Translations under genes and position numbers: made by a program | Assembly: GCA_964493205.1 (NCBI GenBank) | Contig: CAZBMJ010000001.1 | Location: 1-64,000, forward strand | Source of the DNA: CAZBMJ01 sp964493205 | GTDB taxonomy: Bacteria > Myxococcota > UBA727 > JABDBI01 | Length of the DNA: 64,000 nt | Reading direction: 5' to 3' | Shown here: positions 27,726 to 36,242 of the stretch, one piece after another | Numbering within the stretch: position 1 is the first letter of the stretch | How the letters are laid out: every line of letters begins with the position of its first letter | The notes under the pieces: generated by a model | The model's database searches: none | Told to the model about the DNA's origin: nothing | What the model saw: only the letters and a program-made list of their open reading frames with translations

Positions 27726-28916
27726 ATGAAATTATTATTAATACTTATTTTGGCTATTTGTGGGTGTGAGCAAAAAGAACTAAAAGAAGTTATAAAAGAT
27801 CAAAAAAAACAAGAGTTAAGTAAAAGGTATTCCGTTACTTTAGTTGATCCTCCAATTATTTTTAATGATGTGGTATTGATGAATGGTCAAATGGATCAGT
27901 GGCCCTCACTTTTTGTGCAGAAAAAAAATGGAGATATCTATATTGATGATAATGTTAATGATGTGCCAGAAAGGAAATTAAAGCTTGGTTTGGGGCCATC
28001 CTTTAAATTTCATAAATTAGATAATACTCAAGACGAGAATAAAGAATGGTTTGATAAAGGCTCAATAAGGGTATTGTATGAAGACAATTATGTTAAAGCT
28101 GAGCTTAATCCTTTGATGACAAAGGATTTTTCTAGTTCACTTTCAATTAAATACCCTAAGGATATTATTGACTGCAATATCACTCAAAAAGAAGGTTTAT
28201 CATGTCAAGTGGACTGTACAGGAATCAGAAAACCTAATTGTCCAGTTAAAAAAGTATGGCATGATGAAAAAAATTCTATAATTGAGGTTAATACTAATTC
28301 ATACCCAGGAATTTATGCCATAACAAAAAATGGCACGTTGATACACTTTGAAAGAGAGTTTTCTAGAATATCAGAAACACAAATTATTAATAAAAATATT
28401 AAATTTAGAAAAAATAGTGATGAACGTTATTTTTTGAATGCCTATTCAGATGATATATGTATGCAAAGTGATGATCTTGATATTTATTGTTCTAATGAGT
28501 TCTATGAATCTTTTAATTCTGTTAAGCCTAATCTAGAAAAAGTTATTCACTTAGACTTTAAAGTGGAACAAGTATCGTTTTCTGCATTTCATTACTGTTT
28601 TTTATCAGATAGTGGTGAAGTTTTTTGTATGGGTGATAACAGTTGTGGCCAGATAACTGGGCGCCATGACCAAGAGCGTATATTCAAAAAACCTGAAAAA
28701 ATAGATTTTTTACAAGATTTAGCCAAGAAAATTTTTGTTTATCAAGGAGGAACTTGTGCTTTGCTTGTCAATGGCAACGTTCAATGCTTTGGTCTTGGTG
28801 CTTCTGTCATAAGAAGCAGACTTTTACCAGAAGAAAAATATTGGTATTCATACTCCTGGCTTCATGGCTTTCGCCCGTGGCAAATTTGTGGAGGCGGAGC
28901 TGAAAATGGTGTTTAG
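27726..28916 (+). CDS. RCC1-repeat-like lipoprotein
   Basis: The 396-residue protein begins with a short signal (MKLLLILILAICGC) with a lipobox-like end, although Cys at -2 is unusual, so lipidation is probable rather than sure. The C-terminal half has RCC1-type blades: FSAFHYCFLSDSGEVFCMGD and then GTCALLVNGNVQCFGLG, the C-x-L-x(4)-G-x-V-x-C-x-G pattern. The N-terminal half is not recognised. RCC1 folds bind proteins or membranes; some pathogens use them on host GTPases. It follows the papain-like peptidase gene by 8 bp. Its 3' end is duplicated at 24899-25148. Confidence 0.78.
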   Translation: MKLLLILILAICGCEQKELKEVIKDQKKQELSKRYSVTLVDPPIIFNDVVLMNGQMDQWPSLFVQKKNGDIYIDDNVNDVPERKLKLGLGPSFKFHKLDNTQDENKEWFDKGSIRVLYEDNYVKAELNPLMTKDFSSSLSIKYPKDIIDCNITQKEGLSCQVDCTGIRKPNCPVKKVWHDEKNSIIEVNTNSYPGIYAITKNGTLIHFEREFSRISETQIINKNIKFRKNSDERYFLNAYSDDICMQSDDLDIYCSNEFYESFNSVKPNLEKVIHLDFKVEQVSFSAFHYCFLSDSGEVFCMGDNSCGQITGRHDQERIFKKPEKIDFLQDLAKKIFVYQGGTCALLVNGNVQCFGLGASVIRSRLLPEEKYWYSYSWLHGFRPWQICGGGAENGV

Positions 28917-28945
28917 TTGTGGCGAAGGAACTGCGTTAGCAAAGG

Positions 28946-29529
28946 CTAAGCTAAAAAATTTTTTAAAAAATTGAAAACTTCTTGCCACGATTCTTTTTTG
29001 GCAGAAGCATTTCCTTCTGAAGTTCCTCCAAGTAGCATATAAGATGTACCAAACTGGAATGGTTGGTCAGTTGAAGGTTGATGAGGGGATAAATAAAGTT
29101 CATGCCCAGCATTAGAAAAACTGAGATGTTTTCTTATGATATTTGATCCATTGTCATCTAATCGTTTGATAATAAGATTACCAGATATAGTTGCTGGCCA
29201 TATTTTATCATCTTCTCCAGTAAGGATTAGTATAGGGCAAAGGATTTTTTCCACTGGAATGCTTGCACTGTCAATATTTTTATAGAACATTTTCATAGCA
29301 TACAGAAAATTTGGCGTTGCTTCGAGAGGATCATCAAGCGTTCCTTTGTGGAAAGGTAAGTGGCCATCCTTGGTCGCCTTAAGAATATCTTCGTAGCTGA
29401 GATTTGGCATAAATGGTATTGGCAATCCTTGACCCCTGGGGCATTTTTTATATTCTTTGGAAAAAATAATGTAGCAATAATGCCTTGCTCGTGAATATTT
29501 ATTTTTTCTATATTTGAAAATATTTTTAT
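28946..29529 (-). pseudogene. Broken second copy of the BAAT-like hydrolase
   Basis: The last 159 codons are identical in protein sequence to the intact copy at 25178-26107. Near 29430 about 346 bp are missing relative to that copy (joint GGCAATCCTT/GACCCC), which also shifts the frame and removes the nucleophile Ser elbow. The position of the original start codon (29527-29529) reads ATA instead of ATG. An internal Met gives a short open frame but without the catalytic Ser it cannot be a working hydrolase. Confidence 0.88.
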
Positions 29530-29547
29530 ATAGGTTAACCTGAATAG

Positions 29548-30318
29548 TTAAATAACAAGACCAAACAAATCTAGAGTGTTTTTATATATTTGACTAGTGA
29601 CGACTTCGCTGGGTTCACTTCTTACACAGATAATCTTATCTAGCGTATGAGTAATAAAGCTTGGTTCATTTCTTTTGCCCCTAAAAGGGTGAGGGCTTAA
29701 ATAAGGTGCATCTGTTTCTATAATAAGCTTATCTAATGCTATTTCTTTTGCCACTTGTAATAACTCTTGAGGATTTTTAAAAGTTATTATGCCCGATAAG
29801 GAAATATAAATACCTAAACTTGCAAAAAATTTAGCTTGTTCTAGGGTACCGCTAAAACAATGAATAACTATTTTTTGTGATTTTTGTCTATAAGTTTGCA
29901 AAATATTTATGCAATCTTCATAGGCATCTCTTAAATGAATAATAGTTGGTAAGCTAAGTTTATGTGCTAATTTAAGTTGCTCGATAAAAGCATGCTTTTG
30001 TTCCTCTTGATTTGAATGGTTGTAGTAATAATCAAGCCCGCATTCACCTATAGCTAAGCACTTTTTATTTTTTGCTAATAATTCTAATTTTTCTAGGCTA
30101 TTTGTATTTAAAAATTTGGCTTCATGAGGATGAAAGCCTGCAGAAAAATAAATTTGGCTATATTTATTTGCTAAATCACAAGCTTTTTGAGTAGTTTCTA
30201 AATCACAGCCAATATCTATAAAATGAGTTATATTTGACTCTTTAGCTGATAGTAATACGTTATCTAAATCTGTTAAAAATTTTTCGTCATGTAAGTGACA
30301 ATGGCTATCAATGATCAT
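29548..30318 (-). CDS. tatD: TatD-family metal-dependent deoxyribonuclease
   Basis: The 256-residue TIM-barrel hydrolase begins MIIDSHCHLHD (metal ligands H-x-H), with GECGLDYYYNH (Glu), IHLRDA and IHCFSG (His) and IETDAPYLSPHPFRG (Asp), the full TatD set. The family acts as a 3'-5' exonuclease/DNA repair enzyme. GGGAG lies four bases before the ATG inside the very short gap to the divergent holA. Two degenerate copies of its 3' end lie upstream in the island at 24684-24818 and 26138-26180. Confidence 0.93.
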   Translation of the reverse strand: MIIDSHCHLHDEKFLTDLDNVLLSAKESNITHFIDIGCDLETTQKACDLANKYSQIYFSAGFHPHEAKFLNTNSLEKLELLAKNKKCLAIGECGLDYYYNHSNQEEQKHAFIEQLKLAHKLSLPTIIHLRDAYEDCINILQTYRQKSQKIVIHCFSGTLEQAKFFASLGIYISLSGIITFKNPQELLQVAKEIALDKLIIETDAPYLSPHPFRGKRNEPSFITHTLDKIICVRSEPSEVVTSQIYKNTLDLFGLVI

Positions 30319-30329
30319 ATAACTCCCGT

Positions 30330-31328
30330 ATGCAAGACTTAGAAATAATAAAACAAAAAATCACAAGTTTAAACCCACCTGCGCTAATAGCTGTTGGGGG
30401 AGATGAAAAATCACAGCAAGAAGATTTTGCTAAATTTATTAGAAATCATTTTTTATCTCTGCCCAATGGCGAACTAAATCATCAAAAAATAGATTTATCA
30501 GAGCAAAGCTTTAGTAATGTCATACCTAGTCTTAAAACGATGCCATTTTTATGCTCACATAAACTTATCGAAATAATAAATGCTTATAAACTTACAGAAA
30601 ATAATATAAACGAGCTAAAAGATTATCTAAAAAATCCTTCTGAAACATCTTTATTATTAATGCATTTTGATGCGCTAGATAAGCGCAGTAAAATATTTAG
30701 CTTTTTAAAAGACTTAGAATATTTTTGTGAGTTTAATGCTCTTGCTAGTCAAGAATATTTGGAATTAATAATAAATAAAGCTAAAAAATATAATATTATA
30801 TTGAATAAAAATACTGCTGAATTTTTATTTACTTATTTAGACAATAATTTGATTTCTATAAATAGTGCTCTTGAAAAACTTTTTTTGATGTTTAAAAATT
30901 GTGAAATAAAAATAGATGATATATGTAATAATATATCTAATTCATCCTCTGTGGACGTTTTTTTATTAGTTAGAAATATTTCTGAAGGGTTATTAGCAAA
31001 AAGCTTAGTAGATATTTATGAGTTAAGAAGGGCTAAAGAGAGTCCCATAAAATTTTTAGCTTTACTCATGTGGCAGTTTCGTATTTTTGTTCATATACGA
31101 CAATGTCTTGATAATGGTATGTCAGATTGGGATGCTCGTAAGGCTACGCAAGTGTATGGTGAACGATATGAATGGATGTCAAAAGTTGCCAAAAAGAAAA
31201 ATATAGATTTTCATATTCTGCGTCTTACTCGCTTAGTGCCAATAGATGAAGCATTAAAATCTGTTAGCACTAAAGACCAATTTGTTTATATTGAAAAACT
31301 TATTTATCAAAGCTGTGTAGGGCTCTAA
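30330..31328 (+). CDS. holA: DNA polymerase III delta subunit
   Basis: The 332-residue protein has HolA architecture: a RecA-like N-terminal domain (LIAVGGDEKSQQEDFAKF), the clamp-opening region (MPFLCSHKLIEI), and a C-terminal helical domain with FLALLMWQFRIFVHI. Delta opens the sliding clamp in the clamp loader. The N-terminus aligns with other HolA proteins from its first residues, so the ATG at 30330 is likely, although no Shine-Dalgarno precedes it. Only 11 bp separate it from the divergent tatD start, so its promoter must lie within tatD or the mRNA is leaderless. Confidence 0.9.
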   Translation: MQDLEIIKQKITSLNPPALIAVGGDEKSQQEDFAKFIRNHFLSLPNGELNHQKIDLSEQSFSNVIPSLKTMPFLCSHKLIEIINAYKLTENNINELKDYLKNPSETSLLLMHFDALDKRSKIFSFLKDLEYFCEFNALASQEYLELIINKAKKYNIILNKNTAEFLFTYLDNNLISINSALEKLFLMFKNCEIKIDDICNNISNSSSVDVFLLVRNISEGLLAKSLVDIYELRRAKESPIKFLALLMWQFRIFVHIRQCLDNGMSDWDARKATQVYGERYEWMSKVAKKKNIDFHILRLTRLVPIDEALKSVSTKDQFVYIEKLIYQSCVGL

Positions 31329-31340
31329 ATTAGAAAAACA

Positions 31341-31366
31341 AAAAACCTCTCCTAAGAGAGGTTTTT
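31341..31366. terminator. Bidirectional intrinsic terminator (holA / coiled-coil gene)
   Basis: AAAAACCTCTC, loop CTAA, GAGAGGTTTTT: an 11-bp symmetrical stem with A and T flanks, between convergent genes. Confidence 0.92.
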
Positions 31367-31388
31367 AAGATAATAACTTAATAAAAAT

Positions 31389-32219
31389 TTAAGTTTCTTC
31401 AGTTTTATTTTCGCCATTATTATCGCTATCGCCTGTATGATGTTTAGCCATAACTTCTTCTGCAAGGTCACGGGCTTTAACAGGATCTGAAGCTTCGTTT
31501 TTACCCATAGCTAGAGCTAATTCTCTACAAACTTCAAAATAGCGTTTTTGTAGGGTAGTGAACTTTTCTTGAGCTAAGTGGAGTTTCGCTCGTGCTACAC
31601 CATGAAGACGCTCATGTTGTTGAGCTTTTCTAAATAGTCGTGCAAACTCGCTAGCAGCTTCATCAGGAAGTTGTTTTAGGTCTATTTTACAACCTTCAGG
31701 ACGATTAAGCCTCTTTTGTTTCTTTAGTTCTTCTTGTAGCTTGTTTAAATCAGCTTTAAAGACTTCTAAATTTTTTTGATGTTCTTTTTGCTTATTTTCA
31801 ATGTCTTGTTGCAACATATTTTGCATGTTAGCTTTTTCTTTTTCATGTTCATTTTTTAAACTTTCAATCATAGCTTCTAAAGCTAGTACTGTCTTATTAG
31901 TTTCATCTAGAATTCTATCACTCATATTTGCCTCGCTGTCTTGATTCATACTTAGCTCTGATTCCTTTAAACGTTTAAGCTTCTTTTTATTTAATTCTCT
32001 AAATTCTTGTAACTCAGTTCTTTTTCTTTCTAATTCTTCTTTGTTTTTCCTAAATTCTTCTTTAGAAAGATCAAATTTTTGTTCAAGCTTAAGAGCCTTT
32101 TCTTGTTCATTTTTTAGTTCTTGTTGTATTTTTTTTACAGATTGCTGTTGTGAAAAAAATAGCATCAAAAATATAGTTATTAAGACTCCAGAAATTATCA
32201 ATGTCACCATACTAAACAC
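31389..32219 (-). CDS. Single-span membrane protein with long coiled coil
   Basis: The 276-residue protein has one N-terminal membrane helix (about residues 4-23) followed by some 150 residues of heptad-like, highly charged coiled coil (Glu/Lys/Gln/Leu-rich) and a C-terminal globular part with FARLFRKAQQHERLHGVARA. I do not recognise a named family. Its start overlaps the stop of the RNase E/G gene by 8 bp, so it is translationally coupled to it and is probably membrane-anchored with the coil in the cytoplasm. A role near the RNA degradation machinery is only a guess from position. Confidence 0.72.
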   Translation of the reverse strand: MFSMVTLIISGVLITIFLMLFFSQQQSVKKIQQELKNEQEKALKLEQKFDLSKEEFRKNKEELERKRTELQEFRELNKKKLKRLKESELSMNQDSEANMSDRILDETNKTVLALEAMIESLKNEHEKEKANMQNMLQQDIENKQKEHQKNLEVFKADLNKLQEELKKQKRLNRPEGCKIDLKQLPDEAASEFARLFRKAQQHERLHGVARAKLHLAQEKFTTLQKRYFEVCRELALAMGKNEASDPVKARDLAEEVMAKHHTGDSDNNGENKTEET

Positions 32220-34149
32220 CCTGTTTGTTTACATCATCATTAGAATTAATAGTTTTTTTATACCTAGAATGACTTTTACGTTTTGCATTATAGCGTTTTT
32301 TATAAGGAGGAACTTCCTCATTATTTATTAAATTTGGCTCTATCACAGTTTTTTCAGTTTTTTCTATTCCAGTATTGAAAGAATATTTTTGAAATAAGTC
32401 TTCAATACTTTCTTTAGGTGCATTAGCAAATAAAGCTTCGCTTAGTTCATCTGGATAGGTTTCTTCAATATCTTCATCTTCAACGCATGTATCCAAAGAT
32501 AATTTTAACTCTTCTTTGGTTTCATCGAATTCAATCAAAGATGGAGCAGGGCCAATAGATGGCGCTGGTTGCTCAATTCTCTTGATAGAATCGCTATTAT
32601 TATAGGAGGGTTCTGATTTAGACCAATAATCTCTACTTGGAGATTTAGCCTTAATACCAGCGTAGCCTCGTCGTTCTTCAAAAAACTCAATTTGCGAATC
32701 TATTAGCTTTATATCACCAATAACGTCAATTTGTGTTTCATAGCTATCGCTTAAAGCAAGCAGTTCTTTTCGTTTACGATTATTGAGTAAATTTGCAACT
32801 TCAATAGGTACTTTTACCGTTAAACTAGTAAGAGGAGAACGCTTTTTGGATAAATAAGCATGCATTTTTCTGAGTGCAGCAAGAGATAAGCCTTGTGCGT
32901 CTCGAACTCTACCAGTTCCTTGACAATTAGGACAAATAATTCTGCTTATTAAACTATGAGATTGTCTTATTCTTTGCCTTGTTAGCTCTAAAATACCATT
33001 TTCGCTGATACGACCAAGTTTGACTCTGGCTTTATCATTTCTCATTAAATCTCGAAGACGTCTTTCAACATCTCTTCTATGCCACCTAGAAACCATGTCA
33101 ATAAAGTCAATAACAACAATTCCACCCATATCTCTAAGGCGTAATTGTCGGGCTATTTCGTCTGCAGCTTCCAGATTTGTTTTATAGACAGTCGCCTCAT
33201 GATCCTCTTCTTTGGTGGAAGATCCAGAGTTAACATCAATAGATACTAACGCTTCAGTTTGTTCAATAGTGACATAACCACCAGATGGAAGTTTTACTTC
33301 TAGGTCAAATAATTCTGATAAAGCTTTTTCGATGCCATAATAATGAAAAATCGGTTCCCTTTTTTTATGTTTTTCTAACAAAGGTACTAAATCAGGCATG
33401 TACTCGCGAAAATAGACTAAAGCATCTTCATATTCTTCTTCGTCATCGATTACTATGAGAGAAACATCTGAGGAAAAATAATCTCTAATAGTTTTAATTA
33501 CAATATCAGGTTCTCTATAAAGCAATGTAGGCGCTCTGCCTATTTGTGCCGCTTTATCTATTTGTCCCCATGTATCACAAAGCACTTTAAAATCTTTAAA
33601 TAATTCTATTTTATTGCAATTCATTCCAGCTGTACGAATAATAACAGCCATATGAGCAGGTACATTTAGGTGAGCAAGCATTTCTCTTGCAGCTGATCTT
33701 GCTGATTCAGACTCAATTTTACGGCTAATACCACCGCCACTTTCATCAGAGTGCATTAAAACAACAAATCTACCAGGTAAGGACAAATAAGTAGAAACTG
33801 CAGCACCTTTATTGCCGATCTCGTCTTTGGTGACTTGAACAATAATTTCTTGGCCACGAGCTAAAACATCTGAAATTTTAACTTTTTTCTTATTTTTTAA
33901 AGCATCTGGATAAATATTTGGTCTAACTTCAGATAAAGGCAAAAAAGCTTGTCTATCCTCACCGATATCTATGAAAGCAGCTTCAAGACCATCTTCTAGG
34001 TTAGAAATAATGCCTTTGTAAATATTGCCTTTATGCTTAGCTTTGGTGGAAGTTTCTATATCTAAATCTATTATTTGACCATCTTCTAATATTGCTATAC
34101 GGATTTCTTCTGCCATATTAGCATTTATAATAATCTCTTTTTTGGACAT
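32212..34149 (-). CDS. rng: RNase E/G family endoribonuclease
   Basis: The 645-residue protein starts with an S1-like RNA-binding domain (NIYKGIISNLEDGLEAAFIDIG), continues through the 5'-sensor and DNase-I-like catalytic domain (SIDVNSGS, GGIVVIDFIDM carrying the metal-binding aspartates) and the zinc-link cysteines CPNCQG at about residue 410. The C-terminal ~140 residues are acidic and low-complexity, longer than plain RNase G but without the long RNase E scaffold. It processes rRNA and decays mRNA. It is encoded upstream of, and overlaps, the coiled-coil membrane protein gene. Confidence 0.9.
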   Translation of the reverse strand: MSKKEIIINANMAEEIRIAILEDGQIIDLDIETSTKAKHKGNIYKGIISNLEDGLEAAFIDIGEDRQAFLPLSEVRPNIYPDALKNKKKVKISDVLARGQEIIVQVTKDEIGNKGAAVSTYLSLPGRFVVLMHSDESGGGISRKIESESARSAAREMLAHLNVPAHMAVIIRTAGMNCNKIELFKDFKVLCDTWGQIDKAAQIGRAPTLLYREPDIVIKTIRDYFSSDVSLIVIDDEEEYEDALVYFREYMPDLVPLLEKHKKREPIFHYYGIEKALSELFDLEVKLPSGGYVTIEQTEALVSIDVNSGSSTKEEDHEATVYKTNLEAADEIARQLRLRDMGGIVVIDFIDMVSRWHRRDVERRLRDLMRNDKARVKLGRISENGILELTRQRIRQSHSLISRIICPNCQGTGRVRDAQGLSLAALRKMHAYLSKKRSPLTSLTVKVPIEVANLLNNRKRKELLALSDSYETQIDVIGDIKLIDSQIEFFEERRGYAGIKAKSPSRDYWSKSEPSYNNSDSIKRIEQPAPSIGPAPSLIEFDETKEELKLSLDTCVEDEDIEETYPDELSEALFANAPKESIEDLFQKYSFNTGIEKTEKTVIEPNLINNEEVPPYKKRYNAKRKSHSRYKKTINSNDDVNKQGV

Positions 34150-34486
34150 GGCTACCAGCCCTTTTTTTCGTTATGTATGTGCGAATGGGCTTATTAATTT
34201 TAAGCAATCTTAAGCATAGTAAAAATTTATTAAGTATACTTTCAAGTAATTACTTAATGCTAATTTTAGTTCTTGTTTGTTAAAACAGCTAAGTACTTTG
34301 CTAGGAAACTTATTCTTCCATCCTAAATTCACACACCAATAAATTTTACTTAAATATCACACTAGGCCCAAATAACATGCTACTTCAATATAGGCAAGCC
34401 AGGTTTAACATATAATTACTTCAAAGAGGCACTTGAGTTATTTTTTAATGAGTATACTAAAAGTAGAGTATATTTTGGGAGAATTA

Positions 34487-34705
34487 ATGGCAGGTAATGA
34501 GCATATTGAAGTAGAAGGTGTGGTAACCGAGCTTTTGTCTAATAGCATGTTTAGAATAAAACTTGATAATGGACACATTTTATTGGCCCATCTTGGCGGA
34601 AAAATGAAGAAGAATAATATTAGGTTAGTTTTGGGTGATAAAGTTCAGGTGGCCATGTCGCCTTATGATTTAAATCGTGGTATAGTGACTTTTCGTAGCA
34701 AATAG
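34487..34705 (+). CDS. infA: Translation initiation factor IF-1
   Basis: The 72-residue protein is a single S1/OB fold with classic IF-1 sequence: IEVEGVVTELLSNSMFRIKL, then HLGGKMKKNNIRLVLGDKV and the end GIVTFRSK. The ATG at 34487 has GGGAG at the right distance; an upstream in-frame ATG would add 18 residues not found in the family. The preceding 34150-34486 region, 337 bp between divergent rng and infA, holds no gene that I can see, only AT-rich promoter-type sequence. Confidence 0.95.
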   Translation: MAGNEHIEVEGVVTELLSNSMFRIKLDNGHILLAHLGGKMKKNNIRLVLGDKVQVAMSPYDLNRGIVTFRSK

Positions 34706-34722
34706 TAATTTATTAATTAATT

Positions 34723-35058
34723 ATGGACTTAGAAGCAAAAAATTGGTTAGCGTTAATATTTTTTTTGCTAGTAATCTCTTTAGTGGGGCTAGGTTCCCAA
34801 GTATATTTAAGTAGCTCTGTTAATAAAAATATATTTATTGATAATAAAGAAACTCATGCATTTCTTCGTGATAAAAAAATATCTATAAAAAAAGTTGTAA
34901 TAGGCGATCTTTTAGTCATAGAAAATATGTCTCATAAAAAAGCTTTGCTTATCATAGATTTTGTAAAAACTCATAACGAGCTTGCTATTGATGACTTATT
35001 ATTAATTAAGGGTATTGGAAAAAAGACTTTAGTAAAGCTTAAAAAATATTTTTATTAA
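34723..35058 (+). CDS. ComEA-like helix-hairpin-helix membrane protein
   Basis: The 111-residue protein has an N-terminal membrane anchor (WLALIFFLLVISLVGLGSQV) and a C-terminal helix-hairpin-helix module, LAIDDLLLIKGIGKKTLVKL, close to the DNA-binding end of ComEA, the DNA receptor for natural uptake. The distance between anchor and HhH fits ComEA. It starts 17 bp after infA, so is probably co-transcribed. It converges with the NlpC/P60-like gene. Confidence 0.7.
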   Translation: MDLEAKNWLALIFFLLVISLVGLGSQVYLSSSVNKNIFIDNKETHAFLRDKKISIKKVVIGDLLVIENMSHKKALLIIDFVKTHNELAIDDLLLIKGIGKKTLVKLKKYFY

Positions 35059-35060
35059 TA

Positions 35061-35666
35061 TTATAGCCTGCCAAATCCTGCAAATAGTTCTGCAGCATTG
35101 AACGCTCTAAAGCCCGATTGGGCTTTTCGTAACATGTGGTTTATTCGCTGGTTAGTAGCTTTATCTATGGATATTTTTGGCTGAGTTAGGTTCATGCAAG
35201 ATCTAATTATTAAGCTTTCTAGATGATGAATAAAATAAATAGTATCACCCTCTATTTTTTCAACTATTCCCACATGAGTTAATAGGTCATCCATTTTGCC
35301 GTTGCGGTTTCTATCATAAGTATTGTGAAAAAATACTAAATCGCCCCCTTTTGGGTGATTTTTTAAAATATAACCATAGGTTTTTACATAATCATACAAA
35401 GATTTTGTGTCGCGAGTTAACTTAAGAGGCATAGTAGCCTGTTCAAATATTCCTAAAATAGTGCCAGAGCAATCTTTACGAAAATTTTTGCCATTGATTC
35501 TTACATAGGGCTTTCCTAAATTAGCTTGAGCGGCTTGTACTAGAAGCATTCTTTTATCATTGCTCATCAACTTTTTATTATTTAAGTTAAGATTTTGTTT
35601 TTTTTTATGAGGTATATTGGTGCAGGCAATATTTAGAACAGTAATTAATAAGAAAATTAATTTCAT
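35061..35666 (-). CDS. NlpC/P60-like secreted cysteine hydrolase
   Basis: The 201-residue protein has a signal ending in NIAC (possible lipobox, though Asn at -3 is unusual) and a peptidase-like domain: ANLGKPY, then the Cys in FRKDCSGTILGIF, GGDLVFFHN, a DRNRNGKMDD loop and the His in LTHVGIVEKI. This is the NlpC/P60 pattern for cell-wall peptide hydrolysis. The DxNxDGxxDD-like loop is an insertion resembling a calcium site. It lies directly downstream of queD with a 6-bp gap, in one operon. Confidence 0.75.
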   Translation of the reverse strand: MKLIFLLITVLNIACTNIPHKKKQNLNLNNKKLMSNDKRMLLVQAAQANLGKPYVRINGKNFRKDCSGTILGIFEQATMPLKLTRDTKSLYDYVKTYGYILKNHPKGGDLVFFHNTYDRNRNGKMDDLLTHVGIVEKIEGDTIYFIHHLESLIIRSCMNLTQPKISIDKATNQRINHMLRKAQSGFRAFNAAELFAGFGRL

Positions 35667-35672
35667 ATCATC

Positions 35673-36029
35673 TTAACCAGTTACTGTTACTGACACTGAA
35701 TTAGTAGCTTTTACGCTTACAGAAGATAATTGAGGCACTTTTTGAATAACTTTTTTAAAAATAAAACAAGCTAAATTCTCACTAGTGGGGTTTGATAGGC
35801 CTTCAATTTCGTTAAGTAATTTATGATCAAGATTTTTTATGATTGGTTTGCAGACTTTTCCAAGCTCGTTTAAATCCATAACCCAACCCATTTCATTAAT
35901 AGAGCCAGTAACTCTAACGGTTATTAAGTAGCTATGTCCATGAAGATGCTTACATTTGTGGCCATCTGGCACAAAAGGAAGAAAGTGAGCGGCTTCAAAA
36001 CGAAAATCCTTAGTTATTTCTGCTTGCAT
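35673..36029 (-). CDS. queD: 6-carboxy-tetrahydropterin synthase QueD
   Basis: The 118-residue enzyme shows the zinc histidines (EAAHFL and CKHLHGH, also holding the catalytic Cys), VMDLNELGKV and LDHKLLNE, with PTSENLACFI near the C-terminus. QueD makes 6-carboxytetrahydropterin for queuosine tRNA modification. I start at the ATG at 36029; an in-frame TTG two codons earlier is the alternative. Other queuosine genes are not in the window. Confidence 0.92.
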   Translation of the reverse strand: MQAEITKDFRFEAAHFLPFVPDGHKCKHLHGHSYLITVRVTGSINEMGWVMDLNELGKVCKPIIKNLDHKLLNEIEGLSNPTSENLACFIFKKVIQKVPQLSSVSVKATNSVSVTVTG

Positions 36030-36242
36030 AATCAAAATAAATCCAAAAAAAGTGTATGTCTATTCATTTATTCTTTTATATCTTATACTAAAACAAAACA
36101 CCATATTGGCTAGTTGAAATAAAGGCAATATACTTTTGCTTTATATCAAGCTATGTTAAGCTGTGGCGTTTTTGATAAATTTTGGTTTTTATTTTTAAAA
36201 ATAAAAAACTTGCTAAAAAAAGACAAATTAGGGATAAACCTG

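Noticed and set aside
28946..29425. 159-codon hydrolase as a separate working gene
   Set aside because: It lacks the nucleophile Ser and matches the C-terminal half of the intact copy; upstream sequence shows a deletion and a lost start.
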